From NCBI GenBank assembly GCA_905220665.1, contig CAJNAR010000001.1, positions 434,001 through 498,000 of the forward strand: a DNA stretch of 64,000 bases, in the 5' to 3' direction. This document shows, piece after piece, positions 61,201-64,000 of the stretch. The notes under the pieces were generated by a model. That model was not told the DNA's origin. It saw nothing but the letters and a program-made list of their open reading frames with translations, and did no database searches. The stretch is from Albugo candida (taxonomy: Eukaryota > Oomycota > Peronosporomycetes > Albuginales > Albuginaceae). Each line of letters begins with the position of its first letter. Position 1 is the stretch's first letter. The position numbers were made by a program, and so were the translations under genes.

Positions 61201-61789
61201 TCTGTCGAACACTTGCTTTTCGGCTAGTAGTGCGTCAGCTCTACGCGCATGCCTCACTCATCTGGAAGGACCTCGCGCAGTGTTCGCGGGACAGAGCGTG
61301 ATCTCGGCTGCTTGAATTAAATTTGTATGATGCGTTGCGTGTGTTTTGATACGTAGATGGCTTCGTGCGGTTGCCTCATATTACAGCTAATATATAGCAT
61401 GCAAATGCCTCAGTACATCTTTGACCTTGCAGCTTGAGTTCACACGGTATTCTCTCTATGCTGTCCGTGCTATATGACCCCGGAGCGCAAGCACCGTAAA
61501 TTTCCTAGCATCTGATCTTGTGAACATGTAGTGTGCACTCAGTAAGCGAGATAGCTACGATGAGTAGTATGATTAGGCGAGTACATCGTACTCGATGTAA
61601 GAAATGCTGCATCAAGAATCAACGGGCATTGACGCAGATCATGACTTAGTTCGGACCTTGCCTTCCGGCGCCTCACCTGTAATGTGGAACGCATCAATAG
61701 GAATCCCACGTGCCTTGGAGCTCACCGCCAACCATACTAATTGAGACCGCGCTCTGATTGGACAGTGTGACTCGGACTTTGTACGCAAA
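58243..61789. other. Gene-poor region, about 3.5 kb
   Basis: No ORF in this stretch has convincing protein character, and no transposase, rRNA or tRNA was recognised. A locally GC/pyrimidine-rich block at about 60120-60260 stands out from its AT-rich surroundings. It contains an imperfect inverted repeat, ggcattagggc (60180-60190) against gcgctaatgccc (60241-60252). The last few hundred bases include the promoter of the GNL3-like gene. Confidence 0.45.
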
Positions 61790-63301
61790 ATGGTGAAAAA
61801 GAAGTCGAAAAGTAAGCGATTGACACTTCATAAAAAGTATAAAATATGTCGCAAAGTACGTGAGCATAAAAGGAAGCTTCGCAAGATGGAGGGCAAAGAC
61901 TCTCTTGCGAAAAAAGCAAAGAAAAACCCAGGAATTCCCAATAATTGGCCATTTAAGCAGGAATTACTCATGCAGCTGGAGCAAAATCGACTTATGGAGC
62001 AGAAGTTACTACAAGAGCAGAGAGAAAGACGCAAACTGGAAAAGAAAAAGATGAAAGCTTCTAATCACAACGATGCACCGCTACTGGTGCCTTCTCCTAT
62101 CTCTGATAAAATACAGGAAAGAATCGACCTAAAGCACAGCGTACAGCGAGCAGATATGGTGGTCATAGTATTGGACGCTCGTGATCCTCAAGGGTGTCGT
62201 GCTCTTTCATTAGAAGATGGCCTTATTGCAAAGGGAAGCAAAAAAGTTGTTCTTGTGCTTACAAAAATAGACTTAGTACCTACCGAAGTAGCACAAAAGT
62301 GGATAACATACTTGCGGCGTTTTTACCCAACCATTCCTGTCCGAGGCTTGAATGAGCACAGGCCAGCGATTGTGCCAAAGAGCAAGCATCTACGTGGGAA
62401 GAACGCTGTGCATGATCGTTTACAAGCACTTAGCGAAATGAGAGACAATGGCAATGTTGAACCACTGCGATACTTCCTTAAAAGATTTGGAGAAAAGCAC
62501 AAAAAAGCCAACTCATGCGAAAAGCTTCATATCGCAATATTAGGATACTCGAATGTTGGCAAAAGTACCCTTATTAATGCATTGAAGAAAAGACAACTTG
62601 TGGCTATAAATGCGGTGTCACATGCTCCTCAACTAGCTATCAATGTACCGTTTGATGAACATAGTGTCTTGATTGATTGCCCATCAATGGACCCAGAATA
62701 TAGCGATCCATCGTCTGTTCTGATGCGTCATAGTATTGCAGGCTTGACTGTAGAGGACCCTGTTATGTGTGTAAAGACGCTCTTGGATCGCGGCACTGAT
62801 AAAATGGACTTGATGCAGAGCTTGCAAATATCCAATTTCCAAGATCATGAAGATTTACTACAGAAGCTAGCAATCAAAAAGGGTATCTTACGTAAAGGAG
62901 GAGATCCAGACGTGCTGGCAACGGCTCGAAAGCTGCTGCATGATTTTGGAACCGGTGAGCAGTCCGTTGTTTGCTTGCCTCCACTCAAGTCTAGATCACG
63001 GTTCGAAATGCCTCCTTGGTTCCACAAAGTGGATCTGGCAGAGGTTCGTTCCAGCTTTTTTGAGTAGGGATTTCGACTGCTGATATAATCGTGCTTGTAG
63101 CTGAACAACTTGGAAGTGGCATTATGGCAATCCAATCCGAGTAATCATAAAAAAATCATCAAAATCCAGACATGTTCAGCGCTACATCAAGTGGGAGACT
63201 TTACTGAATACGATTTGATAATGGGAACACTTCCAGAATGTGATGGTCTTACTTCAGATGAGGAGGATAGCATGGATGAGGACGAGGAACAGGTGGAGTA
63301 G
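61790..63301 (+). CDS. Nucleostemin/GNL3-like circularly permuted GTPase
   Basis: Two exons (61790-63043 and 63101-63301, 57-bp phase-0 intron) encode about 484 residues. The N-terminus is strongly basic (KKKSKSKRLTLHKKYKI), as in nucleolar GNL3/Grn1/Nug1 proteins, and is followed by a Lys/Glu coiled coil. The GTPase motifs come in permuted order: VIVLDARDPQGCRA, G4 VLTKIDLVP, then G1 GYSNVGKSTLINALKK and G3 LIDCPS. The segment GILRKGGDPDVLATARKLLHDF matches the family motif after the G domain. Exon 2 supplies the C-terminus after VDLAE: LNNLEVALW, ending in an acidic run (DEEDSMDEDEEQ). Stopping at the ORF end (63067) would miss this. Such proteins are needed for 60S ribosomal subunit assembly in the nucleolus. 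Confidence 0.9.
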
Positions 63302-64000
63302 ACTGGGAGTAGATTTCTTGAGCACACTCTAGATGTGGTACATACTGATCAATAGCTTCGCATATTCCTTCAAAATGAACAGAGACTGTATTTGCACATT
63401 TGTTCTACGGGCCCGCTGAAAAACTCTAAAGAGAAGTGCTGCAAGGACTCGCTAGGATATACATCCCACGCTAAGCACAGACGTGATTATATTCATCGTG
63501 CCAAGTTGTCAGCCATTTCGGAGGTGCTCAGTATCACGGAGTTTGCATGCTTGCCAAAACATGTCGGGTGGATGCTTAATGTAATCCTCCTCTGATGCTA
63601 TAAACTTTTGTCGTCATAAGCTGAAGCATGGCACAAATAATATGAGCTCGTGTACTCGACCCCACATCGGGCTACTCATACCGATCTTAGCAATCGGACT
63701 GATTCATTAATCTTGTATAACTGGAGTGTGTTTTATAGCGATTGTGCATTAGAGCTGCAACGAGGCGTGCCCTTGCTTGGACGGTGTGATAAGTAAAACT
63801 TGGAAGAAACAAAGGAAGGTAGTTCTGCGAAAGTAATCAGTTTTGAGACTGTAATTGCAGGACACTCTGGAACAGCGCCAAGTGCTTAGTGCTGAATCGT
63901 AGTAGGGGTCAATGACTAGATATGCATTCTAATGACTGCATACGTGACAGCTTTCTGATTGAATTGATCATGCGAAAGCGCAGCTGTATTATTGTTGTTC
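63302..64000. other. Right-end intergenic sequence
   Basis: About 700 bp after the GNL3-like gene show no recognisable gene. Frames are short and of random character. It presumably includes the GNL3 3' end and the flank of a gene beyond the window. Confidence 0.4.

Noticed and set aside
1..64000. CRISPR array, operons or other prokaryotic defence system
   Set aside because: The window is eukaryotic nuclear DNA: spliced genes, dynein, kinesin and TRAPP. No regularly spaced repeats were seen.

Overview
The window looks like nuclear DNA of a eukaryotic microbe, most probably an oomycete of the Albugo type. Genes are densely packed on both strands. Most are broken by one to eight very short GT-AG introns (about 44-64 bp), and base composition is moderately AT-rich. 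The gene set mixes zoospore-flagellum proteins (cytoplasmic dynein-2 heavy chain, KIF6/9-type kinesin) with oomycete-style fused lipid kinases. The organism call is inference; no rRNA or organellar marker is present. Exon joins were worked out by hand from frame continuity, splice-site phase and family similarity.

Left part (1-13.1 kb): a THUMPD1/Tan1-like gene that runs off the left edge (-), an FKBP15-like gene (+), the TRAPP subunit TRAPPC3/Bet3 (-), an NAT9-like acetyltransferase (-), a TBC Rab-GAP (+), an internally deleted Mutator-like element, and a type III PI4-kinase-beta-like gene (+) whose N-terminal region is membrane-spanning. Several of these belong to membrane traffic.

Middle part (13-40.5 kb): an MFS transporter; a 16.8-19.0 kb cluster with two related small secreted proteins and three orphan ORFs; a TMCO4/DUF726 hydrolase-fold protein whose expected nucleophile serine is glycine; a SENP/Ulp1 SUMO protease with nine exons; a homeodomain - TFIIS-N-like - homeodomain protein; CIAO1; a SANT/Myb-like protein; a GDP-mannose-type nucleotide-sugar transporter; an EF-hand/coiled-coil protein; a kinesin-9 with a C-terminal PH-like domain; a REEP/DP1 ER-shaping protein; a FYVE-PI3-kinase fusion; and an unrecognised basic regulator-like protein.

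Right part (40.5-64 kb): one uninterrupted 13.4-kb dynein-2 heavy-chain ORF, then a gene-poor stretch with decayed-looking ORFs, a DJ-1/PfpI isonitrile-hydratase-like enzyme, about 3.5 kb without a recognisable gene, and a nucleostemin/GNL3-like permuted GTPase. I saw no CRISPR array, rRNA or convincing tRNA. The most unusual items are the secreted-protein pair, the domain fusions (membrane-PI4K, split-FYVE-PI3K, kinesin-PH, homeodomain-TFIIS-N-homeodomain) and the transposon beside the PI4K 5' end.
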